Shown: positions 54,243 through 62,714 of the stretch, piece after piece
Numbering within the stretch: position 1 is the first letter of the stretch
Layout: every line of letters starts with the position of its first letter
Assembly: GCF_030161235.1 (NCBI RefSeq)
Contig: NZ_BSPW01000024.1
Location: forward strand, 62,001 to 126,000
Length of the DNA stretch: 64,000 nucleotides
Source: Vibrio zhanjiangensis
GTDB taxonomy: Bacteria > Pseudomonadota > Gammaproteobacteria > Enterobacterales > Vibrionaceae
Direction: 5' to 3'
The notes under the pieces: generated by a model
Database searches by the model: none
Told to the model about the DNA's origin: nothing
The model's input: the letters and a program-made list of their open reading frames with translations, nothing else
Translations under genes and position numbers: made by a program

Positions 54243-55288
54243 GTAATGGAGTGCTGCTAAACCGCGAGCCTGAAGTAAAGCGTAAACACTCGCTGAATTT
54301 TGCTTGGCGAGTCATTTTGTTGGTCGGATTGGTGTCGAGTTTGGCTTTTTGTGGCTATCTTGCGTCGATGCTGGGCTGGTCGAGCTTTACACTGACCGCC
54401 TCCGATTTGGTTGATTACTGGCTTGCGTTTGATGAAGCCAATATCACCCACCAGATATTCGCCACACTGAGAGCGCCAAGAGCTTATGCAGGGCTAATAA
54501 TTGGCGCAGGCCTCGCTGTGTCTGGGCTTCTGATGCAAGGTTTAACCCGAAACCCTTTAGCTTCTCCGTCAATTCTTGGTATAAACGCAGGCGCCGCGTG
54601 CTTTATGGCGCTTGCGTCGGTTGGTCTGCCCATCCTCTCTGGATTAAACCCTATTATCAATGCCGTTTGTGGTGCTTTGCTAAGTGGCATAACTGTGATG
54701 CTGCTTGGCGGATTTTTCTCTGCTCGCTCTCATCCTTTGCGTCTAGTGTTAGCTGGCATTGCAATTAGTGCACTTCTTGTTGGCATTACACGAGCGGCAT
54801 TGATCCTTGGCGATGATATGGCTTATAGCGTATTGCATTGGCTGACTGGGTCGTTATCGACCCTAGACAATAATCAATGGCAGCAGCTTTGGCCGCCAGT
54901 AATAGCTGGATTGATATTAGCGTTAGGTCTTGCTCGTAATCTCAACCTATTGGCGTTGGGGGATGAGGTTGCGATTGGCTTAGGCACTAATATCTGGCTC
55001 ACTCGCCTGTTAAGTGGGGCAGCAATTGTATTGTTGGCTGGTTCAAGTGTCGCCATTGCTGGTCCGATTGGTTTTGTTGGCTTGTTAGTTCCTCATTTGA
55101 TCCGGCCGATTATTGGTCACAACTACCATTTGCTGATCCCTATATCAGCCCTTGCTGGCGCGGCTCTTGTCGCATGGTCAGATGCGATATCACGAGCCAT
55201 TGCTTTTCCGACCGAAACGCCTGTTGGGGTGATCACGGCTTTACTTGGTACGCCATGTTTTATTTTGCTTGCGATGAGGAGAGCCTGA
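54239..55288 (+). CDS. pvuC: Vibrioferrin ABC transporter permease PvuC
   Basis: A 349-residue FecCD-type permease. About ten membrane helices begin near residue 22. [42 protein letters not shown] and [22 protein letters not shown] are the family signatures, the latter being the contact with the ATPase. It forms the inner-membrane channel with PvuD. It is translationally coupled to pvuB and, by a 1-base TGATG overlap, to pvuD. Confidence 0.95.
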   Translation: MSNGVLLNREPEVKRKHSLNFAWRVILLVGLVSSLAFCGYLASMLGWSSFTLTASDLVDYWLAFDEANITHQIFATLRAPRAYAGLIIGAGLAVSGLLMQGLTRNPLASPSILGINAGAACFMALASVGLPILSGLNPIINAVCGALLSGITVMLLGGFFSARSHPLRLVLAGIAISALLVGITRAALILGDDMAYSVLHWLTGSLSTLDNNQWQQLWPPVIAGLILALGLARNLNLLALGDEVAIGLGTNIWLTRLLSGAAIVLLAGSSVAIAGPIGFVGLLVPHLIRPIIGHNYHLLIPISALAGAALVAWSDAISRAIAFPTETPVGVITALLGTPCFILLAMRRA

Positions 55289-56259
55289 TGCATCATAGGA
55301 CAACGCTATTTTTCTTATTTGGCCTACTTATGCTGGTGGCATCCACAGGTCTATTTGTGGGCGCTGCATCGCTGAGTGTGTCACAAGTCATTGAACATTT
55401 GCTTGCATTATCGAGCGATGACTTTGTCATTCACCAGTATCGATTGCCACGGGCTCTTCTTGCGATGGGTGTCGGTGCTGGTCTTGGGCTCTCTGGCCTG
55501 TTAGTGCAAGGCGTGATACGCAACCCCTTGGCTTCTCCTGATCTGATGGGTATTAGTGCTGGAGCAGGTCTTGCGGCCACCACTTGCTTAGTTCTTTTTC
55601 CCAGTGCGCCGGTGAATATCTTGCCTTTGGTTGCCATGTTGGGTGGTATTTTAGCTGCGGGACTGATTGCATTATTGGCTTGGTGGTCGCAACCAACACC
55701 GGCAAAACTTGCCCTAATTGGTATTGCTGTCAGTGCGTTTTTGGCAAGCGGAATCGACTTTTTGCTTATCACCAATCCTCTAGAAATTAATACAGCAATG
55801 GTTTGGCTCACCGGCAGTCTTTGGGGCAGAAACTGGCAGCAAGTGCCTTTTATTTGGGGGGCTTTATCCATACTGCTGCCATTTGCTTTTTGGCTAGCGT
55901 GGCGTTTAGATGTGATGGGCCTTGGCGAAGAAAGTGCAACCACGCTTGGAACCAACCCAAAGAGCGTTCAGGCTTTTGCGCTTCTGGCTGCGGTTTTACT
56001 TGCAAGCATTAGTGTTTCTGTAGCTGGAACCATCAGCTTTGTCGGGTTACTCGCACCGCATTTAGCTCGTTTGTTGTTTGGACACAATCATAAAATGTTG
56101 ATCCCCGCTTCCGCGCTGCTCGGCGCTATTTTAGTCACATTTGCCGATGGTCTCGCGAGAGGTATACAACCGCCGATTGAACTACCTGCAGGGGTACTTA
56201 CTTCTGTGATTGGCGCCCCTTATTTTATTTTTCTTCTTTATCGTTATCGAGGTTGGTAA
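55288..56259 (+). CDS. pvuD: Vibrioferrin ABC transporter permease PvuD
   Basis: A 323-residue second FecCD-type permease, paralogous to PvuC. YRLPRALLAMGVGAGLGLSGLLVQGVIRNPLASPDLMGISAG and GTISFVGLLAPHLARLLFGHNH repeat the same signatures. I take ATG 55288 with GAGGAGAG just upstream; the longest ORF begins 114 bp earlier inside pvuC. It is directly followed by pvuE. Confidence 0.95.
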   Translation: MHHRTTLFFLFGLLMLVASTGLFVGAASLSVSQVIEHLLALSSDDFVIHQYRLPRALLAMGVGAGLGLSGLLVQGVIRNPLASPDLMGISAGAGLAATTCLVLFPSAPVNILPLVAMLGGILAAGLIALLAWWSQPTPAKLALIGIAVSAFLASGIDFLLITNPLEINTAMVWLTGSLWGRNWQQVPFIWGALSILLPFAFWLAWRLDVMGLGEESATTLGTNPKSVQAFALLAAVLLASISVSVAGTISFVGLLAPHLARLLFGHNHKMLIPASALLGAILVTFADGLARGIQPPIELPAGVLTSVIGAPYFIFLLYRYRGW

Positions 56260-56261
56260 CC

Positions 56262-57026
56262 ATGCTTGAAACCAAGAACCTTTCTGTCGCGTATGGAAAA
56301 CAAACCATTATTGCCAATCTGTCTGTTTCTATCCCGAAGGGGAAGATCACTGCTTTAGTTGGGCCAAACGGGTGCGGTAAATCGACCTTGTTGAAAACCC
56401 TTGTCAGGATCAATAAAGCCAAGTCAGGCGAAGTGCTTCTGGAAGGCAAAACATTGTCTAGTTATGGCGATAAGGCTCTAGCTCGCTCCTTATCCCTGTT
56501 ACCACAAATTCTGGTGAACCCTGAAGGTATTACGGTTCGAAAACTGGTTGAGTATGGGCGTTCACCCTATGTTTCTCATTGGGGAAGATTGGCTCAAGAT
56601 GATAAAGATATTGTGGAACAAGCCATGCGTGATACAGGCGTGTTGGATTTTGCCGATAAACCAGTAGATTCTTTGTCAGGGGGACAAAGGCAAAGAGCAT
56701 GGATTGCTATGGTGGTAGCGCAAGATACGGATGTTGTGATGTTTGATGAGCCCACGACCTATTTGGATATGTCGCATCAGGTTGAGCTAATGAAGTTGAT
56801 CCAGCAAATGAATGCTAAGGGTAAAACTGTGGTTGTGGTGCTGCATGATCTCAATCAAGCGTGTCGGTATTGCGATCATTTAGTGGTGTTAAAGCAAGGG
56901 GAAATTGTAGAGGAAGGTTCACCTGATGAGGTGATGACGCAAACACTGCTTAATGATGTTTTTGACTTAAAAGCCAATGTGTTTCGAGATCCTATTTCGA
57001 ATACGCCTATGTGCGTAGCGATTTAG
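56262..57026 (+). CDS. pvuE: Vibrioferrin ABC transporter ATPase PvuE
   Basis: A 254-residue FecE-type ATPase that powers PvuCD. Walker A is GPNGCGKST (about residues 35-43), the signature is LSGGQRQRAWIAM, Walker B VVMFDEPTTYLD, and the switch His lies in VVVLHDLNQACRYCDH. The start is ATG 56262 with GAGG 9 bases upstream; a TTG 9 bp earlier is in frame. Last gene of the vibrioferrin uptake operon. Confidence 0.95.
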   Translation: MLETKNLSVAYGKQTIIANLSVSIPKGKITALVGPNGCGKSTLLKTLVRINKAKSGEVLLEGKTLSSYGDKALARSLSLLPQILVNPEGITVRKLVEYGRSPYVSHWGRLAQDDKDIVEQAMRDTGVLDFADKPVDSLSGGQRQRAWIAMVVAQDTDVVMFDEPTTYLDMSHQVELMKLIQQMNAKGKTVVVVLHDLNQACRYCDHLVVLKQGEIVEEGSPDEVMTQTLLNDVFDLKANVFRDPISNTPMCVAI

Positions 57027-57055
57027 TAAATGCTATATATTTAAATTATGGTTTA

Positions 57056-57080
57056 ATGCAATACATTTGCATTTTAAATA
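57056..57080 (+). terminator. Weak hairpin after pvuE
   Basis: ATGCAA (57056-57061) and TTGCAT (57067-57072) pair around 5 bases; TTTAAATA follows. The stem is only 6 bp and A/T-rich. Confidence 0.35.
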
Positions 57081-57263
57081 TTTGTTTTTACTGCTTTTAT
57101 TTTTGAAATGACTAAATTATTAGTCATGCATCAATCATTGTGAGTTTTTTGTTATTAATAGTGTGTCTTTGGTTAGGTGATTCGCCGTTTAGTGATAATG
57201 AAAGCATTAAGGTTAGTTAAATACTGTTATTGTGCTTTTTATTTACAGAAACGGTGTGTTTGT

Positions 57264-58037
57264 ATGCGGTATCAATCTTCACCTGGTAATGCAACCGAAC
57301 AAAGGCAAGAAACAACCAGAGAAAGAGCAGAGCGACAGCGTTTGGAGCGCAGAGCTGAGTTGACATATTCGGCGAGTGACCAAAAACGTTGGGCGGAAAA
57401 TAGAGAAAGAGTGCTGCGAGAAAGAAGGGCATCTGAAACTCAAAAGCCGCCAGAGAAAAAAGTTCGTCCTGAAGATGATTCTAAAAAGGATCTGTATTTT
57501 ATTGGTTATCATGGCACCAGTGAAAGTTCAGCGGTGAATATCATTAATACCGGAGTTCGCAGGGAGTGTTTACCAAAAACAGGACAAATTGGTCCCGGAT
57601 TTTATGTGGCTAAGGTGAAAGGGAAGCTGCCTGACTGGGGAGCTTCGCTGGCAACCGAGCCTGAGCGCTCTCAAGAGATAGAGAAAGCGAAACGAGAGAT
57701 GACGACTTGGCAAAAAATGTTGAGTTATGTTTCGGGGAATTATCAAGAGCCTGATTTCAGCGACAAAGCAAAAAAAACGATTTTAAAAATCTATTCTACA
57801 CAGCCACTTAAGCAATGTAAGTGGAGCATCATGAACCCGCCAGATTTAAGTGTTTGGCAAGCAATACTCGAGGATGCTCCATCTTCAAGAAGCCAAGCGC
57901 TTGATGATTTAATAACAGAGCGCTCTGTTTGGCTACAAATGGTTGTTGCTCCCGATGAGTTACCTTTCCTAGTCGCTTTTCGTGATGACGGTAAGGTTGA
58001 GCAGCCGACTCATTGGCAGAGCAATGAAGCGCCTTAA
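57264..58037 (+). CDS. ADP-ribosyltransferase-like protein (exotoxin A/cholix-like core)
   Basis: A 257-residue protein from ATG 57264 (the ORF can start up to 29 codons upstream). The first ~80 residues are highly charged and helical (RERAERQRLERR). Then FIGYHGTSESSAVNIINTG and, 30 residues on, GPGFYVAKVKG: this is like the H and Y motifs of the diphtheria/exotoxin A class (GYHGT and GFYIA in exotoxin A, from memory). A C-terminal ITERSVWLQMVV offers a Glu where exotoxin A has its catalytic one. There is no signal peptide and no translocation domain, so, if it is an ART, delivery by another secretion system or an internal role is likely. Comparison by eye only. Confidence 0.6.
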   Translation: MRYQSSPGNATEQRQETTRERAERQRLERRAELTYSASDQKRWAENRERVLRERRASETQKPPEKKVRPEDDSKKDLYFIGYHGTSESSAVNIINTGVRRECLPKTGQIGPGFYVAKVKGKLPDWGASLATEPERSQEIEKAKREMTTWQKMLSYVSGNYQEPDFSDKAKKTILKIYSTQPLKQCKWSIMNPPDLSVWQAILEDAPSSRSQALDDLITERSVWLQMVVAPDELPFLVAFRDDGKVEQPTHWQSNEAP

Positions 58038-58252
58038 ACATCATCAAAGATGTACTGTATTTGTCTTCCGTATTGTTAAATCTCAAGGTTGCTTGGCAGC
58101 ATTATGCAGCCAGTGACCTCTTAATTCGCAATTACCCCCCTAAACATTCAACCATCTGGAAAATATAAGTTTTCTCTAGTATATCTTTTTGAGTATCATA
58201 CTTATTTCTGTAATTGATATGTTTGATATTTTTTGATGGAGTTGTCAAGCTG

Positions 58253-58990
58253 ATGTTCGTAGCGAGATTTTTTGTAGTGTGGCTAGCGTTGCTGCCTCAT
58301 GTGGTACTTGCTATGGGAAATGCGAGTATTGAGTCATTTAGTACATCTAAAAGGCTGATGCAAAAGGAAATATTTGTCGGGGAGCTTTATCAGCGTACAT
58401 TGTATTGTGATGCATCATTTAATATGAGTAAGTATGTAACCTTGCCTGAAGGGTTTACTACGGATAAATACCGTGGGCGGTTAAATAAATGGGAAGCCGA
58501 GCACGTGGTTCCAGCGGAGAACTTTGGTCGAGCTTTTCCTGCTTGGCGTGATGGACATCCTGATTGTATTGATAACAAGGGGAAAGCTTACAAAGGGCGA
58601 GACTGTGCGTCTAAAGTGAGCAAAGATTATCGATTGATGCAGGCCGATTTGTTTAACTTGTATCCAGCTATAGGGAGCGTTAATGCGCAACGGCAAAATT
58701 ATAATTTTGTGATGTTGCCTAATAGCCTATCCAGCTTCGGTAGTTGTGATATGAGAATTGAGGCCACAAAGGTTCAGCCTCCCGAAAATGCGAGAGGAAG
58801 GATAGCGAGAGCTTATCTATACATGGAAACGGTTTATCCTATCTACCAGATGAGTCGTTCTCAGCGTAAACTTATGAACGCTTGGGACAGTCGATATCCC
58901 GTAACAGCAATTGAATGTGAAATTGGCAAACGTATCAGTGCTGCACAGCAATCGTCCAATCCAATACTTGAACAGCGATGCCCATTGTAA
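58253..58990 (+). CDS. Secreted endonuclease I family nuclease
   Basis: A 245-residue nuclease of the EndA/Dns/Vvn family, which degrades DNA (often also RNA) in the periplasm or outside. Signal peptide MFVARFFVVWLALLPHVVLA, then LYCDASFNM and the active-site segment LNKWEAEHVVPAENFGRAF with the catalytic His and metal-binding residues. RLMQADLFNLYPAIGSVNAQRQNYNF is another family mark. Eight or so Cys suggest disulfides. ATG 58253 gives the best signal peptide, although the ribosome-binding site (GGAG, 11 bases) is distant. Confidence 0.9.
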   Translation: MFVARFFVVWLALLPHVVLAMGNASIESFSTSKRLMQKEIFVGELYQRTLYCDASFNMSKYVTLPEGFTTDKYRGRLNKWEAEHVVPAENFGRAFPAWRDGHPDCIDNKGKAYKGRDCASKVSKDYRLMQADLFNLYPAIGSVNAQRQNYNFVMLPNSLSSFGSCDMRIEATKVQPPENARGRIARAYLYMETVYPIYQMSRSQRKLMNAWDSRYPVTAIECEIGKRISAAQQSSNPILEQRCPL

Positions 58991-58992
58991 GT

Positions 58993-59033
58993 ATAGCCAC
59001 CCCTAGTGAAAATCTACTGAAAGAGGTGGCTAT
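58993..59033. terminator. Bidirectional hairpin nuclease / protease
   Basis: ATAGCCACC (58993-59001) and GGTGGCTAT (59025-59033) pair over 9 bp. It lies between the convergent nuclease and protease genes. Confidence 0.6.
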
Positions 59034-59060
59034 TTGGGGATTGTCTACTCGCTCAGATAG

Positions 59061-60464
59061 TTAAAATGGACTTTCGATAAGATAGTCAAAGTTTGGACTT
59101 TGATTACCCGCGGCATCAAACCCATAGACACAGACTTTTAGTGGAATAGACTCAATGCGTATCGGGTTTCTTCTGTACTGAATATAGCGAGTGTTATCGC
59201 AGTCAATACTGTCTGGCTCGCCCCAAGCTAACCAATAGTCCGAGTATTCTGGAACGTTGAAGATAGGCTCGAAACCCATAGGCGTTACATTCAGGACTGG
59301 TTTGGTTGTGGGGGGAGTATTGTCTACTAGCACTTGTACCACGCTTGGTGCACTAGCATCATCTCTTTCTCCGATGATGCAGTATTGATGAACACCTTCT
59401 TTACTAACGTCTATCTTTGCTTCGCTGAAGTTGATTTGATTTGCATCTACTGGTGCACTATAGCCTGAGATATCCTGACAAGTTTGATTACTGTCAGATA
59501 ATAAGATGTTCTTATATCGAATCTTATTCTCGCTAATTACGTTGAATTTCCACTCTTTGTACCTGTAGTTTTCACCACTGAAGATATAGGGATAGTCGGT
59601 AATAGTGATGTTACTAGGTTTGGGTAAGGGACAACCCAGATGGTTTAATGAGAAACGACCACTGGCATCGAAGCATTGGTCTAGGTTTTGGAGAGGAACC
59701 ACGTAATTTTTGTTTTTCTTAACATGAGCTCCTTCTTCGTCAACAGCGCAAGGGTTTCCGCTATAACAAGTTTTGCCTACTGCGGTATTTGTGGTGGTGT
59801 TGATAAGTCCAACGATACTTTGATTGTTATCAAATACTGGAGACCCTGAGCTTCCTTCTGAGATCCCTTGACAGTTATTTTCATCAAAGCCATACCAATG
59901 CCAGTATCCTTCTATCACATTATATGTATCTCCTGATTCGCAGTATGATAGCTGTAATGCATTAACATCCATAGGTACACCAGCAATCGTAATAGGTGAT
60001 TCAGTCGGTAATGATTGCTGGGTAATTCGATAAGGAGTAAGACCTTGAGAGATTAATTGAGCAACGGTTTGGTCTGATGATAATACTGAAATATCCAGCC
60101 CTTTCATGGTTGAGTACAAGACCTTATTAATACCAACAGAGATAGTCTCTCCTGCTTCAATAGAATCTTGAAAATAGTTAAATTTGGCTGTGTAGTTCAC
60201 CGATTTATCTGTCGTTATATCGTTGCTTGCTGATGAGCTAAATGCATTTTGGCTACAGTGTCCATTAGAGATAAAAGTAGCGGGTGCGTTTAGGTCGTCG
60301 CCAAATTGTACAAACGATACGGTACAAGTCATGTTACCACTTAGCTTACCAACGGAGCGATAAAATGAATGTTCACCACTGTCGGGTAGTTCGGTATTTT
60401 GATCTGCTGAGACAAAAGGTGAAGTAAGAGCAAGCGCAGCGACAAAAAGTGTAGGTTGTTTCAT
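59061..60464 (-). CDS. Secreted trypsin-like serine protease
   Basis: A 467-residue secreted protein. Signal peptide MKQPTLFVAALALTSPFVSA. The chymotrypsin-fold triad is readable: His in FISNGHCSQ, Asp in MKGLDISVLS, Ser in ISEGSSGSPVFDNN. A Cys-rich loop (GKTCYSGNPCAVDEEGAHVKK) lies after the Ser. The C-terminal ~180 residues form a separate beta-rich domain of unknown role, probably for substrate or surface binding. ATG 60464 has AGAGG 6 bases upstream (an in-frame ATG two codons earlier is too close to it). Confidence 0.9.
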   Translation of the reverse strand: MKQPTLFVAALALTSPFVSADQNTELPDSGEHSFYRSVGKLSGNMTCTVSFVQFGDDLNAPATFISNGHCSQNAFSSSASNDITTDKSVNYTAKFNYFQDSIEAGETISVGINKVLYSTMKGLDISVLSSDQTVAQLISQGLTPYRITQQSLPTESPITIAGVPMDVNALQLSYCESGDTYNVIEGYWHWYGFDENNCQGISEGSSGSPVFDNNQSIVGLINTTTNTAVGKTCYSGNPCAVDEEGAHVKKNKNYVVPLQNLDQCFDASGRFSLNHLGCPLPKPSNITITDYPYIFSGENYRYKEWKFNVISENKIRYKNILLSDSNQTCQDISGYSAPVDANQINFSEAKIDVSKEGVHQYCIIGERDDASAPSVVQVLVDNTPPTTKPVLNVTPMGFEPIFNVPEYSDYWLAWGEPDSIDCDNTRYIQYRRNPIRIESIPLKVCVYGFDAAGNQSPNFDYLIESPF

Positions 60465-60806
60465 TAACATGCCTCTTAGGTTGACATTTAAAGCAATAAG
60501 TTATTTGTGAACATGTAATAGAGGTTATTCACAAGCTGTGCAGTTATTTGTAGTTTTATATGGATTAGATAGTTGTTATATTCCTCTCTTTGTGAATCTT
60601 TATTTTATTATTTTTTATACAAGTCATCGGCTTATTTACATTCACTCTTTATGTATTTATACGCAATATATTGATATTTAAACTTTGGAATAGACTCAGG
60701 TTTTTTGAGTTGTAGCCACTGCGTGATAACTCAGGTATCGATTTTTAGGGATAAGCGCGACTTGGCGGTATGATGAGGGCAATATCTGCACACTTGTCCA
60801 GTAAAT
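60465..60806. other. A/T-rich intergenic region
   Basis: About 340 bp upstream of the protease gene and downstream of the transporter operon. It is A/T-rich around 60540-60680. I see no further gene, repeat or RNA; the protease promoter should be here. Confidence 0.4.
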
Positions 60807-60843
60807 AAAAGTCAGGGCTACATACACTTGATAGAGCCCTGAC
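60807..60843 (-). terminator. Terminator of the symporter operon
   Basis: GTCAGGGCT (60811-60819) and AGCCCTGAC (60835-60843) pair over 9 bp; TTTT follows on the minus strand. It is 9 bp past the stop of the small gene. Confidence 0.85.
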
Positions 60844-60852
60844 GAATTGTGC

Positions 60853-60984
60853 TTAGACGAGATCTTTTCCTTCTTTCTTCGCTTTGCAAATATCTCGATA
60901 GAGGCTGACACATAAAAGCACCATAATGCCGAACGCTAAAAGCGGCCAAATTAGAACATAAAAGGTTAATGCTAGGCTTGACAT
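60853..60984 (-). CDS. Small membrane protein, putative transporter small subunit
   Basis: A 43-residue ORF, too short for usual ORF lists. It has one membrane helix (LALTFYVLIWPLLAFGIMVLL) and a basic cytoplasmic tail (YRDICKAKKEGKDLV). The start (60984) lies inside the last codons of the symporter gene, overlapping by 13 bp, with GGAGGG upstream, and a terminator follows the stop. This arrangement and sequence match the class of small subunits found after some sodium:solute symporters (from memory). It likely helps stability or activity of that transporter. Confidence 0.8.
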   Translation of the reverse strand: MSSLALTFYVLIWPLLAFGIMVLLCVSLYRDICKAKKEGKDLV

Positions 60985-62636
60985 TGTGGGGTACCCTCCA
61001 TTCCTTGTTCTTGGTTTTCTGCTTTGTTAAAGGAAACGACATCGTTACCTATACTATTGAAGTCAAAGTGCTCTTTAGATCTCAAGCTTAGGAGTACACA
61101 CATGATGGTGCTTGCGCCGTAAGCCGTCATTGAGCTAAGCAGTACGGGATAGTCACGCAGTGAATCTATGGCAAATGGGGTGATAGTGATAAAAGCAATC
61201 CCTCCCAGTAAGCAGGCCACTCTGAAACCAAAAAATCCAAACGCCATTAGACTGATTACGACACCGCCACCGACAGATGCCAGCCATTCGAAGAACAAAG
61301 CCGCTAGCCCTTGTAGTTCAATGAATTCAAATCGCGTGACAATAAACATTCCAAACCCTGCGATGGCAGCACTGGTAAACGCCAGATTGTTTACTCTATC
61401 CCAGTAGAGACTCGCGATAACTGGAAAAACAATGGCCCCCCAAAGTGCGCCAACAAAGACCAGCATAGTGAGGATATCGAACTTCAAACATGCCAATAAC
61501 ATGGCAAAAAATGTCGCGCTAACCATGGTCAATCGACCAACAAAGAGCATAGTTTTGGGTTTTATCTTGCCTTTTGCTAAGTGTTTACCATAGATATCAG
61601 TCATGACGAGTGCAGACAGTGCGGACAGATCGGAATCTGCAGTAGAGGACAGTGAACCAATGACCATAATAAAGAATAATCCGACCAAAAATGGAGACAG
61701 GTAGGTAGCCGCCATTTGTGGGATTAGATTATTGTAATTGCCATCCTCTGGAATAATACCAGCAAGAAGAGCGAGAAACCCCAACATCCCCAGTCCAATC
61801 ACAATTGACGCATAACCGAGAGTGGCGGTGACAAAGGTTGGCCTCAAAAGGTCTTCTCTGACAGCAAATAGACGCTGGGCAATGGTTTGGTTACCGATAG
61901 CATAAGCAAGAACCGCGACAAAGTAGGGGGCACCTTGTTCCAATATGGCAGTTTGCGAATAGAAGCTGGATTGCTCCGCTGTAATTAATGACATTCCTGA
62001 GTCAAACAGAGCACTTCCGCCAAGTTGGAAAAAAATTATTGGAATGATGACTACCGCTGCAAAGATCATCGCAATCACTTGACCAAAGTCAGTGGTCACC
62101 GATGACCGAAAACCAGACCAAATGGTATAGCTAAGAACACCAACACCCGCGATCGTAACGCCATGGACAAAGCTAAGTGGCGACAAAATTTCCAGTAATG
62201 CTCCAGCTGCAGTAAAATTGACGGTCAAGCTGATAAGGCTTCCCACAATATTGGAGCCTGCCATGATCATTTGGCTAGAGCTACCATGCCGTGCGTGCAT
62301 GATCTCAGCAAGCGTGTGTGCTTTGGGCGCAATTTTTCTAAATCTTTTTCCGAATGGGTAGATAAAGAAAATCATCAAAGCGCCCCAGAATCCATAGTGT
62401 AGGGCTCCCGATAGGCCATATTTATATCCAGATGTAGCCGCAGCATAGAATGAAGCAGCCCATATCCATGTAGCTGTCATACTGGCAGCCGCCATACCAA
62501 ACCCTATCGAGTTATTGGAAACCATGTAACCGTCAACATTTTCTTCTTTTCTTGCTAGTGTGAGTGATACTAAAAAAGTGAGGCCATAAAAGCACAGCAG
62601 CAGAATTAATGCTGTCTGAGTAGACATCTGATACAT
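60972..62636 (-). CDS. Sodium:solute symporter family protein
   Basis: A 554-residue membrane protein of the SSS family with about 13 helices. SFYAAATSGYKYGLSGALHY, AHTLAEIMHARHG and SGFRSSVTTDFGQVIAM are family motifs, and SSTADSDLSALSALVMTDIY resembles the Na+-site helix. The substrate is unknown; the adjacent dehydrogenase suggests a hydroxylated substrate (inference). The ATG at 62636 has AAGGA 6 bases upstream. It is the middle gene of a dehydrogenase-symporter-small subunit operon on the minus strand. Confidence 0.9.
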   Translation of the reverse strand: MYQMSTQTALILLLCFYGLTFLVSLTLARKEENVDGYMVSNNSIGFGMAAASMTATWIWAASFYAAATSGYKYGLSGALHYGFWGALMIFFIYPFGKRFRKIAPKAHTLAEIMHARHGSSSQMIMAGSNIVGSLISLTVNFTAAGALLEILSPLSFVHGVTIAGVGVLSYTIWSGFRSSVTTDFGQVIAMIFAAVVIIPIIFFQLGGSALFDSGMSLITAEQSSFYSQTAILEQGAPYFVAVLAYAIGNQTIAQRLFAVREDLLRPTFVTATLGYASIVIGLGMLGFLALLAGIIPEDGNYNNLIPQMAATYLSPFLVGLFFIMVIGSLSSTADSDLSALSALVMTDIYGKHLAKGKIKPKTMLFVGRLTMVSATFFAMLLACLKFDILTMLVFVGALWGAIVFPVIASLYWDRVNNLAFTSAAIAGFGMFIVTRFEFIELQGLAALFFEWLASVGGGVVISLMAFGFFGFRVACLLGGIAFITITPFAIDSLRDYPVLLSSMTAYGASTIMCVLLSLRSKEHFDFNSIGNDVVSFNKAENQEQGMEGTPQCQA

Positions 62637-62714
62637 CCATTATCCTTATCTCTGTGGAGAAATTTCAAATTCGAAAGGTGAACTCTAGAAGGGTATCTTG
62701 AGCTCACGATGCTT

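Noticed and set aside
55431..55955. 174-residue ORF on the minus strand
   Set aside because: Antisense to pvuD, with Pro/Ala/Lys-rich composition typical of a reversed membrane-protein frame.
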